A DNA stretch of 5,881 nt, taken from the NCBI GenBank assembly GCA_031266495.1, contig JAISAX010000791.1, positions 1 to 5,881 of the forward strand, written 5' to 3'. Position numbers and translations under genes: made by a program. The notes beneath the pieces were generated by a model, which ran no database searches, was not told where the DNA came from, and was given only the letters and a program-made list of their open reading frames with translations. The first letter of the stretch is position 1. The number at the start of each line of letters is the position of its first letter. The stretch comes from Opitutaceae bacterium. Lineage in GTDB: Bacteria > Verrucomicrobiota > Verrucomicrobiae > Opitutales > Opitutaceae. Of the stretch, positions 1 to 5,159 are shown piece by piece.

Positions 1-19
1 CGGATGTTACGCGGATCGA
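1..19 (+). repeat. 19-nt direct repeat, copy 1
   Basis: The sequence CGGATGTTACGCGGATCGA occurs here and again, identically and in the same orientation, at 2347-2365 beyond sppA. The 9-mer TTACGCGGA inside it occurs a third time at 136-144. The left edge is cut by the window, so the repeat may be longer. The function is unknown; it may be a dispersed intergenic repeat word. Confidence 0.75.
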
Positions 20-33
20 AGGTTTTTGAGGTC

Positions 34-57
34 GATCCGGATCGATCCGGATCGATC
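34..57. repeat. 10-nt tandem repeat (GATCCGGATC)
   Basis: About two and a half head-to-tail copies of the self-complementary unit GATCCGGATC. The following bases to about 77 continue in degenerate GATC/CCGG-rich sequence. Every unit contains two GATC sites. No gene is seen here. Confidence 0.7.
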
Positions 58-79
58 CAGGCCGGTCCGGGATCGGGAT

Positions 80-107
80 GCCTGACCGGGATTGCGCCCG
101 GTCAGGC
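80..107. repeat. Perfect inverted repeat, 11-bp stem
   Basis: GCCTGACCGGG at 80-90 is exactly complementary to 97-107, with a 6-nt loop (ATTGCG). There is no T-run on either side, so it is not a canonical intrinsic terminator. It is the first of three inverted repeats in the leader of sppA. It could be a REP-like palindrome or an RNA structure. Confidence 0.7.
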
Positions 108-154
108 CTCACAAGAAAACAACCGGTACCAGAAATTACGCGGAGAGACCGTTG

Positions 155-208
155 CCACAGGCCTCGACTTTTCCTGGCGGAATTTTCCAGCCGGAAAAGT
201 GCCTGTGG
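155..208. repeat. Long interrupted inverted repeat
   Basis: CCACAGGC (155-162) pairs with GCCTGTGG (201-208). After a 4-nt bulge (CTCG), ACTTTTCC (167-174) pairs with GGAAAAGT (193-200). GGC (176-178) can pair with GCC (190-192), closing an 11-nt loop. The result is a hairpin of about 54 nt in the sppA leader. No T-tract follows, so termination is unlikely. It could be a leader RNA structure or a palindromic repeat. Confidence 0.65.
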
Positions 209-212
209 GACG

Positions 213-237
213 GATCGGATCAGATCAGATCAGATCG
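213..237. repeat. 5-nt tandem repeat (GATCA)x5
   Basis: Five consecutive pentamers: GATCG, GATCA, GATCA, GATCA, GATCG. Each contains a GATC site, spaced 5 nt apart. The period is not a multiple of three and no gene crosses it, so this is an intergenic microsatellite. Confidence 0.75.
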
Positions 238-267
238 ACAGCAAAGCGTCGCCCGGTTCGGAGATAC

Positions 268-315
268 TATGAGGCCGACAGGTTGAGGATCTTTCCCCAG
301 CTTGTCGGCCACATA
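268..315. repeat. 48-nt hairpin-forming inverted repeat
   Basis: GGCCGACA (273-280) pairs with TGTCGGCC (303-310). The stem extends outward by four pairs after one mismatch (268-271 with 312-315). It extends inward as RNA through G-U and Watson-Crick pairs (281-285 with 298-302). After one mismatch, GGA (287-289) pairs with TCC (294-296), leaving a 4-nt loop TCTT. Such a continuous stem is unlikely by chance. There is no T-run, so it is more likely a leader RNA element or repeat than a terminator. Confidence 0.65.
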
Positions 316-320
316 GAATC

Positions 321-384
321 TCCCTCTTCCTCCCTGTCCCCCCCCCCCGGCATTCCATACTCTCTCTTCTCTCTCTTCTCTCTC
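321..384 (+). repeat. Polypyrimidine tract with C11 and TCTCTCTTC repeats
   Basis: Almost pure pyrimidine. It contains a run of eleven C (338-348) and, from 361, two copies of the 9-nt unit TCTCTCTTC followed by a partial copy. Homopolymer and short-unit tracts of this kind change length by slippage. It lies 70-130 nt upstream of the sppA ATG, so it could affect the transcript leader. No effect can be shown from sequence. Confidence 0.75.
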
Positions 385-420
385 CGGACTACCCGGACTC
401 TCCGGACGACCCGGACTTGC
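385..420 (+). repeat. 9-nt tandem repeat (CGGACnnnC) x4
   Basis: Four contiguous 9-nt units (CGGACTACC, CGGACTCTC, CGGACGACC, CGGACTTGC), each opening with CGGAC. They follow a differently worded 9-nt tract in the same spacing. The last unit contains the TTG at 417 that is in frame with sppA. The in-frame TTG therefore lies inside repeat DNA, which argues for ATG 453 as the real start. Confidence 0.8.
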
Positions 421-452
421 CCAAGCCCGGCCATCGCGTAGCGTTGGTGCCA

Positions 453-2264
453 ATGAAGACATTTTTCGCGTCCCTCCTCGGCACGCTAGCCGCCCTCGCC
501 CTGTTCACCTGCGGGACGCTGGTCCTTGCCATCATCCTGATTGTGGGGATCAGCATGATCGAAAAAGAAACCATCCGGATCGAACGCGGCTCGTGGCTCG
601 TGCTCAACCTCTCCGGCGCCAACCTCACCGACGCCCCGCCCGTCTTCGACAGCTCCTCGCTCGGCCGCCTCCTGACGAGCAACGATCCCGAAGCCCTCTC
701 CCTGCGCCTCCTCACCAAGGCCATCCGCACGGCATCCCGCGATTCCCGGATCAGCGGCATCTACCTCACGGGCGAGTTCACGCCCGACGGCTATGGCACG
801 GGCTTCGCCTCCCTGCGCGAAGTGCGCCAGGCCCTCGCCGATTTTCGCGATGCGGGCAAACCCGTCCGCGCCTGGTTCGCCGGACCCGGCACGCTCGAAT
901 ACTACCTCGGCTCCATCGCCAGCGAACTCTCCGTCGATCCCTTCGGCATCATCCAGATGCCCGGCCTTGCGTCGCGCCCCATGTTTTTTGCCGGCGCGCT
1001 CGAACGCTTCGGCATCGGCGTGCAAGTCACCCGTTCAGGCAAATACAAGTCTGCGGTCGAGCCATTCCTCCGCGCCGACCTCAGCCCGGAGAGCCGCGAG
1101 CAGTTGCAAAAACTCCTCGACGATCTCTGGAGCACGGTGGTCAGCGACGTGGCCGGCGCGCGCGAAATCACCCCGAGCGCCCTCCAGGGCGCCATCGACC
1201 GCGAGGGGTTGATCACCCCTGCGGGCGCGCTCGAAGCCGGCCTCATCCACCGCGTGGCCTACCGCGACGAAATCCTCTCCGAACTCCAGACCGCCACCGG
1301 CGAGAGCGGCGCCACGCCGTTCCGGCAGATCCATATCCGCGACTACACCCGCACCCTCTCCAACCCGAAACTCCACCGGCAGAAAAAATCGCACGGCGCC
1401 CGCATCGCCATCGTCTATGCCGAAGGCGAGATCGTGGACGGCGAGGGCGGCCCCGGCGCGGTCGGCGGCGATGCGTATTCGCGCGAAATCCGGTCGCTCC
1501 GGCTCGATGACGACGTCGCCGCCATCGTCCTGCGCGTCAACAGCCCCGGCGGCTCCGCCAGCGCGTCCGAGCACATCCTGCGCGAGCTAAGGCTGGCAGG
1601 CGAGGTGAAGCCGGTCATTGTATCCATGGGAAATTACGCCGCGTCCGGCGGCTACTGGATATCGCTCGCGGGCAGCCGCATCTTTGCCGAGCCATCGACA
1701 GTGACCGGTTCGATTGGCGTCTTCGGGATGCAGTTCGACGTGCAGAAGCTGGCCAACAACTACGGCATCACCTGGGACAGCGTGAAGACGGCCCGCCACG
1801 CCGACGCCTTTACCGTCACCCGCCCGAAGACTCCGTCCGAGATGGCGATATTCCAGCGCCTCGTGGACTGGACCTACGACGAATTCCTGCAACGCGTTTC
1901 CGCCGCGCGTTCGCTTGAAAAACCACGCGTTCACGAGATCGCCCAGGGCCGGGTCTGGTCCGGGCTTGATGCGCTCCGCGTCGGTCTCGTGGACGAAATC
2001 GGTGGTCTCGCCGACGCCATTGGCTACGCCGCGAAAGAAGCCGGACTGGGAGACAATTATGAGATCGAGGAAGTGCCATCCACCGTACCGCTGGCCGAGG
2101 CGCTGGCCAACCTGTTTGACAACCACCGTTCGCCCGAGAGCCGGATACGCGGTCCCATCGGACGCCTTCTCGCCGAGACGCAGGCCAGAATAAAATCCCT
2201 GGACCACTACAACGATCCGCGAGGCATTTACGCCCGCCTCGAACTCGAAATCGCCCCGCGGTAA
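453..2264 (+). CDS. sppA: Signal peptide peptidase SppA, 67-kDa type
   Basis: Inner-membrane serine protease (family S49) that cleaves signal peptides after they are released from exported proteins. It is 603 residues long, close to E. coli SppA (618). A hydrophobic anchor spans about residues 5-34. Two homologous ClpP-like domains follow, at about 45-290 and 310-540. The catalytic lysine is K199 in GKYKSAVEPF of the first domain, and the catalytic serine is S398 in NYAASGGYW of the second. They correspond to K209 and S409 of E. coli, where the active site forms between domains. NSPGG (363-367) and GSIGVFG (419-425) are further family signatures. ATG 453 was chosen because it puts the anchor at the N-terminus; the upstream in-frame TTG at 417 sits in tandem repeats. 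There is no clear Shine-Dalgarno sequence. It is flanked by repeats on both sides and appears monocistronic. It looks intact and functional. Confidence 0.95.
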   Translation: MKTFFASLLGTLAALALFTCGTLVLAIILIVGISMIEKETIRIERGSWLVLNLSGANLTDAPPVFDSSSLGRLLTSNDPEALSLRLLTKAIRTASRDSRISGIYLTGEFTPDGYGTGFASLREVRQALADFRDAGKPVRAWFAGPGTLEYYLGSIASELSVDPFGIIQMPGLASRPMFFAGALERFGIGVQVTRSGKYKSAVEPFLRADLSPESREQLQKLLDDLWSTVVSDVAGAREITPSALQGAIDREGLITPAGALEAGLIHRVAYRDEILSELQTATGESGATPFRQIHIRDYTRTLSNPKLHRQKKSHGARIAIVYAEGEIVDGEGGPGAVGGDAYSREIRSLRLDDDVAAIVLRVNSPGGSASASEHILRELRLAGEVKPVIVSMGNYAASGGYWISLAGSRIFAEPSTVTGSIGVFGMQFDVQKLANNYGITWDSVKTARHADAFTVTRPKTPSEMAIFQRLVDWTYDEFLQRVSAARSLEKPRVHEIAQGRVWSGLDALRVGLVDEIGGLADAIGYAAKEAGLGDNYEIEEVPSTVPLAEALANLFDNHRSPESRIRGPIGRLLAETQARIKSLDHYNDPRGIYARLELEIAPR

Positions 2265-2275
2265 CGCCACCGCCG

Positions 2276-2328
2276 CCGCCGCAGTGCGGCGGAAGGGGGG
2301 GGGGGGAGGAGGAGGGGGGAGGAGGGCG
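2276..2328. repeat. GC hairpin followed by G12 and purine tract
   Basis: Twelve bases past the sppA stop, CCGCCGC (2276-2282) pairs with GCGGCGG (2286-2292) over a 3-nt loop. A run of twelve G (2295-2306) and GGA-rich purines to about 2325 follow. The hairpin is placed like a terminator but lacks a T-run, so intrinsic termination is doubtful. The G-runs on the transcript could form a G-quadruplex. On the opposite strand this tract resembles the C11 tract upstream of sppA. Confidence 0.6.
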
Positions 2329-2348
2329 CGACTTGACCCGACTTGACG
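2329..2348 (+). repeat. 10-nt direct repeat CGACTTGACS x2
   Basis: CGACTTGACC and CGACTTGACG stand head to tail, and their last bases overlap the start of the 19-nt direct repeat at 2347. This is non-coding repeat DNA of unknown role. Confidence 0.6.
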
Positions 2349-2365
2349 GATGTTACGCGGATCGA
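2347..2365 (+). repeat. 19-nt direct repeat, copy 2
   Basis: Identical to 1-19. The flanking bases after the repeat differ (AGGTTTTT at copy 1, CCACAGGG here). The two copies bracket sppA and its leader at a spacing of 2,346 nt. Confidence 0.75.
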
Positions 2366-2371
2366 CCACAG

Positions 2372-2391
2372 GGGCGTCGCAAGCGACGCCC
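2372..2391. repeat. Perfect 9-bp palindrome
   Basis: GGGCGTCGC (2372-2380) is complementary to GCGACGCCC (2383-2391) with only AA between the arms, so it would fold with a small CAAG loop. No T-run follows. It is probably a dispersed palindromic repeat; unlike the elements at 5196-5309 it has no adjacent GTGG head. Confidence 0.65.
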
Positions 2392-2392
2392 G

Positions 2393-2418
2393 CGCCAGCC
2401 GGACGGAGGCCGCTGGCG
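2393..2418. repeat. 7-bp inverted repeat
   Basis: CGCCAGC (2393-2399) pairs with GCTGGCG (2412-2418) around a 12-nt loop, directly after the palindrome at 2372-2391. It is part of the palindrome-rich lead-in to the 21-nt arrays. A short stem like this could be chance in GC-rich DNA. Confidence 0.4.
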
Positions 2419-2435
2419 ACAGTCCTGCAAAGGCG

Positions 2436-2557
2436 TGCGGGAAGACCGGAACCCTTCCGGCCCTTCCCGAAAACTTTTGCGGGAAGACCGGCTCCCTTTG
2501 CGGCAAGACCTGGAGCTTTTGCGGCAAGACCGGAAACTTTTCGGGAAAGACCGGAAC
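2436..2557 (+). repeat. 21-nt tandem repeat array, forward orientation
   Basis: Units with core TGCGGGAAGACCGG begin at 2436, 2478, 2499, 2520 and 2541. All spacings are 21 nt or twice that; the slot at 2457 is filled by degenerate sequence. Typical spacer bases are AACTTT between cores. Variants include GCGGCAAGACC at 2500 and 2521 and TCGGGAAAGACCGG at 2541. The array is homologous, on the opposite strand, to the one at 2585-2689. Because 21 is a multiple of three and the unit lacks stops, open frames run through it. No known protein is recognisable, so it is called as non-coding. Confidence 0.85.
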
Positions 2558-2584
2558 GTTTCCGGCCCCTGCCGCCCCCCGTCA

Positions 2585-2689
2585 GTCATGCCGCAAAACC
2601 TTTCGGTCATCCCGCAAAACCTTTCGGCCCTGGCGCAAAGGTTTTCGGTCATCCCGCAAAACCTCCAGGTCATCCCGCAAAACGTTTCG
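2585..2689 (-). repeat. 21-nt tandem repeat array, reverse orientation (x5)
   Basis: Five contiguous units begin at 2585, 2606, 2627, 2648 and 2669. The consensus core is CATCCCGCAAAACCTTTCG preceded by GT. The third unit is the most diverged (GCCCTGGCGCAAAGG and so on). The reverse complement, TTTTGCGGGATGACCG, matches the forward array core TTTTGCGGGAAGACCGG at most positions, so the two arrays are inverted relatives 27 nt apart. One more forward-type core (GGGAAGACCGGAAG) follows at 2689-2702. There are no unique spacers, so this is not a CRISPR. Confidence 0.9.
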
Positions 2690-2702
2690 GGGAAGACCGG
2701 AA

Positions 2703-3042
2703 GCCGGCGGAGAGGCCCGCCGGGGCGATTGATCCAGTCATCCGCGTACTACACCTATATATTTTCCGGCTCCGCCGGCCCGCAACCGGCAAGGCCCCGG
2801 CCACCGCTCCGATGCGCTTTCCAACGACAAAAAACGCCCCTCCCGAAAACCACGGATCACACGGATAACAAACGAATTGCACAGACGGATGATCCCCGGT
2901 TTCCCGGGTCGGCCCGAGCCGTGCAAGCCCGGTTTTTAGCCATGTGAACCGGGGCGCTCCGGGAGGCCGGCGACGCAACGGTTCGCCATCCGCCGACCCT
3001 CAACCGTAACGTGCCGCCCGTCATTCATAACGACACCATTCC
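2703..3042. other. Intergenic region without a recognisable gene
   Basis: No convincing gene is seen between the 21-nt arrays and the next start codon. It holds an AT-rich patch (CCTATATATTTT, 2754-2765), the ACGGAT repeat at 2851-2890, and an 8-bp inverted repeat (CCCCGGTT 2894-2901 with AACCGGGG 2947-2954). Open frames entering from the arrays have no family features. No promoter or ribosome binding site for the gene at 3043 could be assigned. Confidence 0.6.
2851..2890. repeat. ACGGAT short repeats
   Basis: ACGGAT occurs at 2852, 2861 and 2885, the first two 9 nt apart, within CCACGGATCACACGGATAAC and CAGACGGAT. From general knowledge, similarly worded CCACGGATnACACGGAT tracts are common in intergenic DNA of Verrucomicrobiota, Planctomycetes and other bacteria. 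That link is recall, not a search. Confidence 0.55.
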
Positions 3043-3705
3043 ATGAGCCACGACTACATGCCGACAACCGAAGACGGATTTAATGATTTCCAGGAGACGC
3101 TGCTGCCGTACCTGATGCAGCACCGCGCGGCCTGGGGCCTGACCCAGGACCAGATCGACCCGCTGATCACCGATCAGGCCACATACCGCGACGCCCGGAC
3201 GGCGGCGAACAACCCCGAGACGCGCACCGCCGCCACCATCAAGGCCCGGCAAGAGGCGCACAAGGCCTACGAGACGCGCCTGCGCAACTTCGTGGCGGCG
3301 TACCTTGCGCGCAACCCGCTGGTGACCGACGAGGACCGCATCAACATGGGCCTCACCGTGCGCAAGACCACGCACACCCCGCAGCCCGCGCCGAAGAGCC
3401 AGCCCGGCGTGAAAATCACCCTCGTCTCGCCCGGACGCGTGATTGTCGAGTTTTTCGACGCCGCCAACATCCACCGTGCCAAGGACCCCGATGCGCACGG
3501 CGTGGAGATCGCCTCCGTGATTCGCGACACCGCGCCTGTCACGTCGGACGATTTTACGAAATCGGCTTTCGACACGCGCAGCCCCTTCACGTTCGACTTC
3601 GACATCAGCCAGAGAGGCAAGACCCTCTGGCTGCGTCTGCGCTGGGAGAACAACCGCGGCGAAAAAGGCCCCTGGACCGACATCTTCCAGGTCATCATCC
3701 CCTGA
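3043..3705 (+). CDS. Conserved protein of unknown function
   Basis: A 220-residue soluble protein with no signal peptide or membrane segment. The N-terminal half (about 11-105) is rich in predicted helix and contains NNPETRTAATIKARQEAHKA (56-75) and DRINMGL (98-104). After a proline-rich linker (112-121), the C-terminal half looks like a beta-sandwich, perhaps fibronectin III-like. It ends in SQRGKTLWLRLRWENNRGEK (189-208) followed by GPWTDIFQVIIP. The opening MSHDYMP, the DRINMGL motif and the RGEKGPW ending match a family of single-gene hypothetical proteins seen mainly in Bacteroidetes and also in Verrucomicrobiota. The function is unknown to me. ATG 3043 fits the family opening; there is no Shine-Dalgarno sequence. 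It stands alone between repeat-rich gaps. The existence of the gene is near certain, its role is not. Confidence 0.88.
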   Translation: MSHDYMPTTEDGFNDFQETLLPYLMQHRAAWGLTQDQIDPLITDQATYRDARTAANNPETRTAATIKARQEAHKAYETRLRNFVAAYLARNPLVTDEDRINMGLTVRKTTHTPQPAPKSQPGVKITLVSPGRVIVEFFDAANIHRAKDPDAHGVEIASVIRDTAPVTSDDFTKSAFDTRSPFTFDFDISQRGKTLWLRLRWENNRGEKGPWTDIFQVIIP

Positions 3706-3712
3706 CGGGGAA

Positions 3713-3748
3713 AACGCTGAAAAACTGAAACGCCGAAACGCTGAAAAT
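3713..3748 (+). repeat. Degenerate CGCTGAAA tandem repeat
   Basis: Directly after the stop of the 3043 gene come ACGCTGAAA, AACTGAAA, CGCCGAAA and CGCTGAAAAT, four related units of 8-10 nt. No inverted repeat or T-run is present, so this is not a terminator. It is an intergenic short-word repeat of unknown role. Confidence 0.65.
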
Positions 3749-3766
3749 CGACACCCTTCAATCAGG

Positions 3767-3889
3767 TTAACCACTACCACACACTAATGGACACTAATGA
3801 AGAGACCGGATCAAAATACAATCAGATGAGAGTGAGCAGGTATTTTTCCGTCCCATCATTAGTATCCATTAGTGTGTAGTAGTGGTTAA
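3767..3889. repeat. 34-bp inverted repeat with CTAATGGACA units (foldback element)
   Basis: The left arm (3767-3800) and right arm (3856-3889) are complementary at 32 of 34 positions. They are separated by 55 nt without evident structure. Each arm contains two tandem 10-nt words related to ACACTAATGG. The outer ends read TTAACCACTAC and GTAGTGGTTAA. The two mismatches are both transitions, consistent with slow decay of an originally perfect repeat. It encodes nothing. It could be a small non-autonomous mobile element or a transcript-end hairpin; no target-site duplication is obvious. Confidence 0.85.
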
Positions 3890-3918
3890 AAAATGTATTT
3901 CCGGAACCTCCCTTCCAC

Positions 3919-4009
3919 AATCCGCAATCCACCATCCGAAATCTGTAATCTGAAATTTGTAATCTGAAATCCGAGATCTGAAATCTGTAATTTGAGATCT
4001 GAAATCTGA
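3919..4009. repeat. Heptamer tandem array (AATCTGA) x13
   Basis: Thirteen contiguous 7-nt units in unbroken phase. The first three are AATCCGC, AATCCAC and CATCCGA. Then follow AATCTGT, AATCTGA, AATTTGT, AATCTGA, AATCCGA, GATCTGA, AATCTGT, AATTTGA, GATCTGA and AATCTGA. The consensus is AATCTGA with mainly transition variants. It ends 24 nt before the PEP-CTERM start codon and is AT-rich against the surrounding GC-rich DNA. The period is not a multiple of three. It resembles in kind the heptanucleotide STRR repeats of cyanobacteria. It probably lies in the promoter or leader of the next gene. Confidence 0.9.
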
Positions 4010-4033
4010 AATTCCAGTCTCTTTCCCAACATC

Positions 4034-5011
4034 ATGAAAAACCACACCGGTATAATAAAAACCCATCGACAACACATCCGCCGCGGCGGATCGCTATGGC
4101 AGACGCTGTCCGCTTTTGTTCTCGCGGCCTTCTTCGGGACCAGCACCGGCTTCGCCGGGATCAAGGTCGAATCCGCCCAGGACGGCTCCTGGTCCAACTC
4201 CGCTACATGGGCGGAACCACAAGAGTACCTGCTCAACTTCTACACGATTAACGCTGGGCACACGGTTACGTTTGAGGCCAACCAGCCCGAGGAACCGACT
4301 AACGCGCTCATTCTCGTTTACGGCCATCTTGTCCTGGAGGCCGGAAGCAGCCTTTCCACATCCTTTCTCAGTATAGCGAATACCGTAAACGACGACAATG
4401 AATGGTCGCTCGCACGACTGACGCTCGGCTCCGGGGCGACTCTGTCTAGCATCAGCGTTTTCCAGTTCCTTGGCACGATAGAGATGGCGGCAGGTTCCCA
4501 CATATCCCAGCCCTCCGGGTCCATCACAAACGGAATATATGGATGGCAGAACCTGATTTTCGACGGCAACGGGCAGGAGGGCGCCAATGCCTGGATCTCG
4601 ACACCAGCGCTTGCAATGATCTCCCTCGCCGAGATTGCGGATCCTGACACCAACCTGCTGCCTGGCTTTACCGGCCCATGGAACAACATTGAACTGAACG
4701 GATTCGGCGAGGGCACCTGGTCGCTCATCAGCGGCATCTCCACGCTCATTGACTACTCCACCATGAACGAGGGAGGGGAGGATGCGAGGGGAACTATTGA
4801 TTTGAGCCTGCTGAATATGATCACGTTGAGCGGAGACAGCGTGGCGAATGCGAAAGCGGAATTGGGTATGGTCTTCGATGAGGCCACGGACACGTACACC
4901 CTGTCCGTGACTATATCAGCCGTGCCCGAGCCAGCCGGGTATGCGACGCTGGCCGGGCTGGCGTTGCTGGCGTGGGTGGCGATGAGGCGTTATCGCGGCG
5001 TGCGCCGCTGA
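4034..5011 (+). CDS. PEP-CTERM sorting-domain surface protein
   Basis: An exported protein of 325 residues. The N-terminus has a basic n-region (KTHRQHIRRGG, 9-19), a hydrophobic core (about 21-35) and a likely cleavage after A41 (TGFA/G). The mature part is acidic and beta-rich and opens with DGSWSNSATWAEP (50-61), a pattern common in surface proteins of this kind. The C-terminus carries the PEP-CTERM signal: VPEP at 297-300, a hydrophobic stretch (about 302-317), then the basic tail MRRYRGVRR. Such signals are processed by an exosortase, usually linked to extracellular polysaccharide export; no exosortase lies in the window. The body matches no enzyme I recognise. Start ATG 4034 gives a slightly long n-region but no better start follows. 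Two terminators follow the stop. Base composition looks less GC-rich than in sppA. The class is secure; the substrate or role is unknown. Confidence 0.92.
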   Translation: MKNHTGIIKTHRQHIRRGGSLWQTLSAFVLAAFFGTSTGFAGIKVESAQDGSWSNSATWAEPQEYLLNFYTINAGHTVTFEANQPEEPTNALILVYGHLVLEAGSSLSTSFLSIANTVNDDNEWSLARLTLGSGATLSSISVFQFLGTIEMAAGSHISQPSGSITNGIYGWQNLIFDGNGQEGANAWISTPALAMISLAEIADPDTNLLPGFTGPWNNIELNGFGEGTWSLISGISTLIDYSTMNEGGEDARGTIDLSLLNMITLSGDSVANAKAELGMVFDEATDTYTLSVTISAVPEPAGYATLAGLALLAWVAMRRYRGVRR

Positions 5012-5017
5012 GCGCTT

Positions 5018-5058
5018 TCCCGGAGACGGACGCCAGCGGTTCTGCCTCCGGGATTTTT
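5018..5058 (+). terminator. Intrinsic terminator 1 after the PEP-CTERM gene
   Basis: TCCCGGAG (5018-5025) pairs with CTCCGGGA (5046-5053), with a partly paired 20-nt interior (CGGA 5027-5030 with TCTG 5041-5044). TTTTT (5054-5058) follows. It starts seven bases after the stop codon. Confidence 0.7.
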
Positions 5059-5086
5059 GTAGCTCAAATTCATAGACAGACGATAC

Positions 5087-5126
5087 GGGGCGACGGGTCT
5101 TCGGGCCAGCCGCCCCCCTTTTTTTT
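5087..5126 (+). terminator. Intrinsic terminator 2, UUCG tetraloop and U8
   Basis: GGGGCG (5087-5092) pairs with CGCCCC (5111-5116). The inner stem GGTC (5096-5099) with GGCC (5104-5107, one G-U pair) closes a TTCG loop at 5100-5103, giving the very stable C(UUCG)G tetraloop. A run of eight T (5119-5126) follows. This is a textbook rho-independent terminator on the plus strand, 76 nt after the PEP-CTERM stop, backing up terminator 1. Confidence 0.88.
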
Positions 5127-5132
5127 GTTTTC

Positions 5133-5159
5133 CACAAAGGCCGCGAAGGACGCGAAGGG
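5133..5159 (+). repeat. 9-nt tandem repeat (CGCGAAGGA) x3
   Basis: Three contiguous units: CACAAAGGC, CGCGAAGGA, CGCGAAGGG. From general knowledge, tracts worded CACAAAGG-CGCGAAGG recur in intergenic DNA of many environmental bacteria. It abuts the left end of the foldback element at 5157. Confidence 0.7.

Noticed and set aside
4..441. Open frame of 145 codons in the leader of sppA
   Set aside because: It passes through GATC tandems, three inverted repeats and pyrimidine tracts. The product is low-complexity and overlaps the repeats that explain it.
417..452. TTG 417 as the start of SppA
   Set aside because: It lies inside the last 9-nt repeat unit and adds a hydrophilic MPKPGHRVALVP extension before the membrane anchor; ATG 453 puts the anchor at the N-terminus.
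486..2369. Several long antisense open frames across sppA
   Set aside because: High third-position GC leaves antisense frames open. None shows a recognisable domain, and SppA explains the sequence fully.
2436..2702. CRISPR array
   Set aside because: The 21-nt units are contiguous without unique spacers, and the two halves have opposite orientation. No cas gene is nearby.
2729..2765. TTGATC and TATATA as a promoter for the gene at 3043
   Set aside because: The spacing is about 20 nt or more, and the site is almost 280 nt from the start codon with repeats and palindromes between.
2333..2947. Long overlapping open frames through the 21-nt arrays (three plus-strand frames and the minus strand)
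   Set aside because: The 21-nt period is a multiple of three and the units lack stops, so all frames stay open. The products are heptad repeats such as SVIPQNL or FCGKTGS with no family likeness, signal peptide or codon bias.
4051..4056. TATAAT as a -10 promoter box
   Set aside because: It is inside the PEP-CTERM coding sequence with no matching -35 box at proper spacing and no plausible start codon downstream in frame before the signal peptide core.
3869..4236. Minus-strand open frame with QISDLxF-type repeats
   Set aside because: It is the translation of the heptamer array and runs into the antisense of the PEP-CTERM gene. Such proteins are a familiar artefact of this repeat type.
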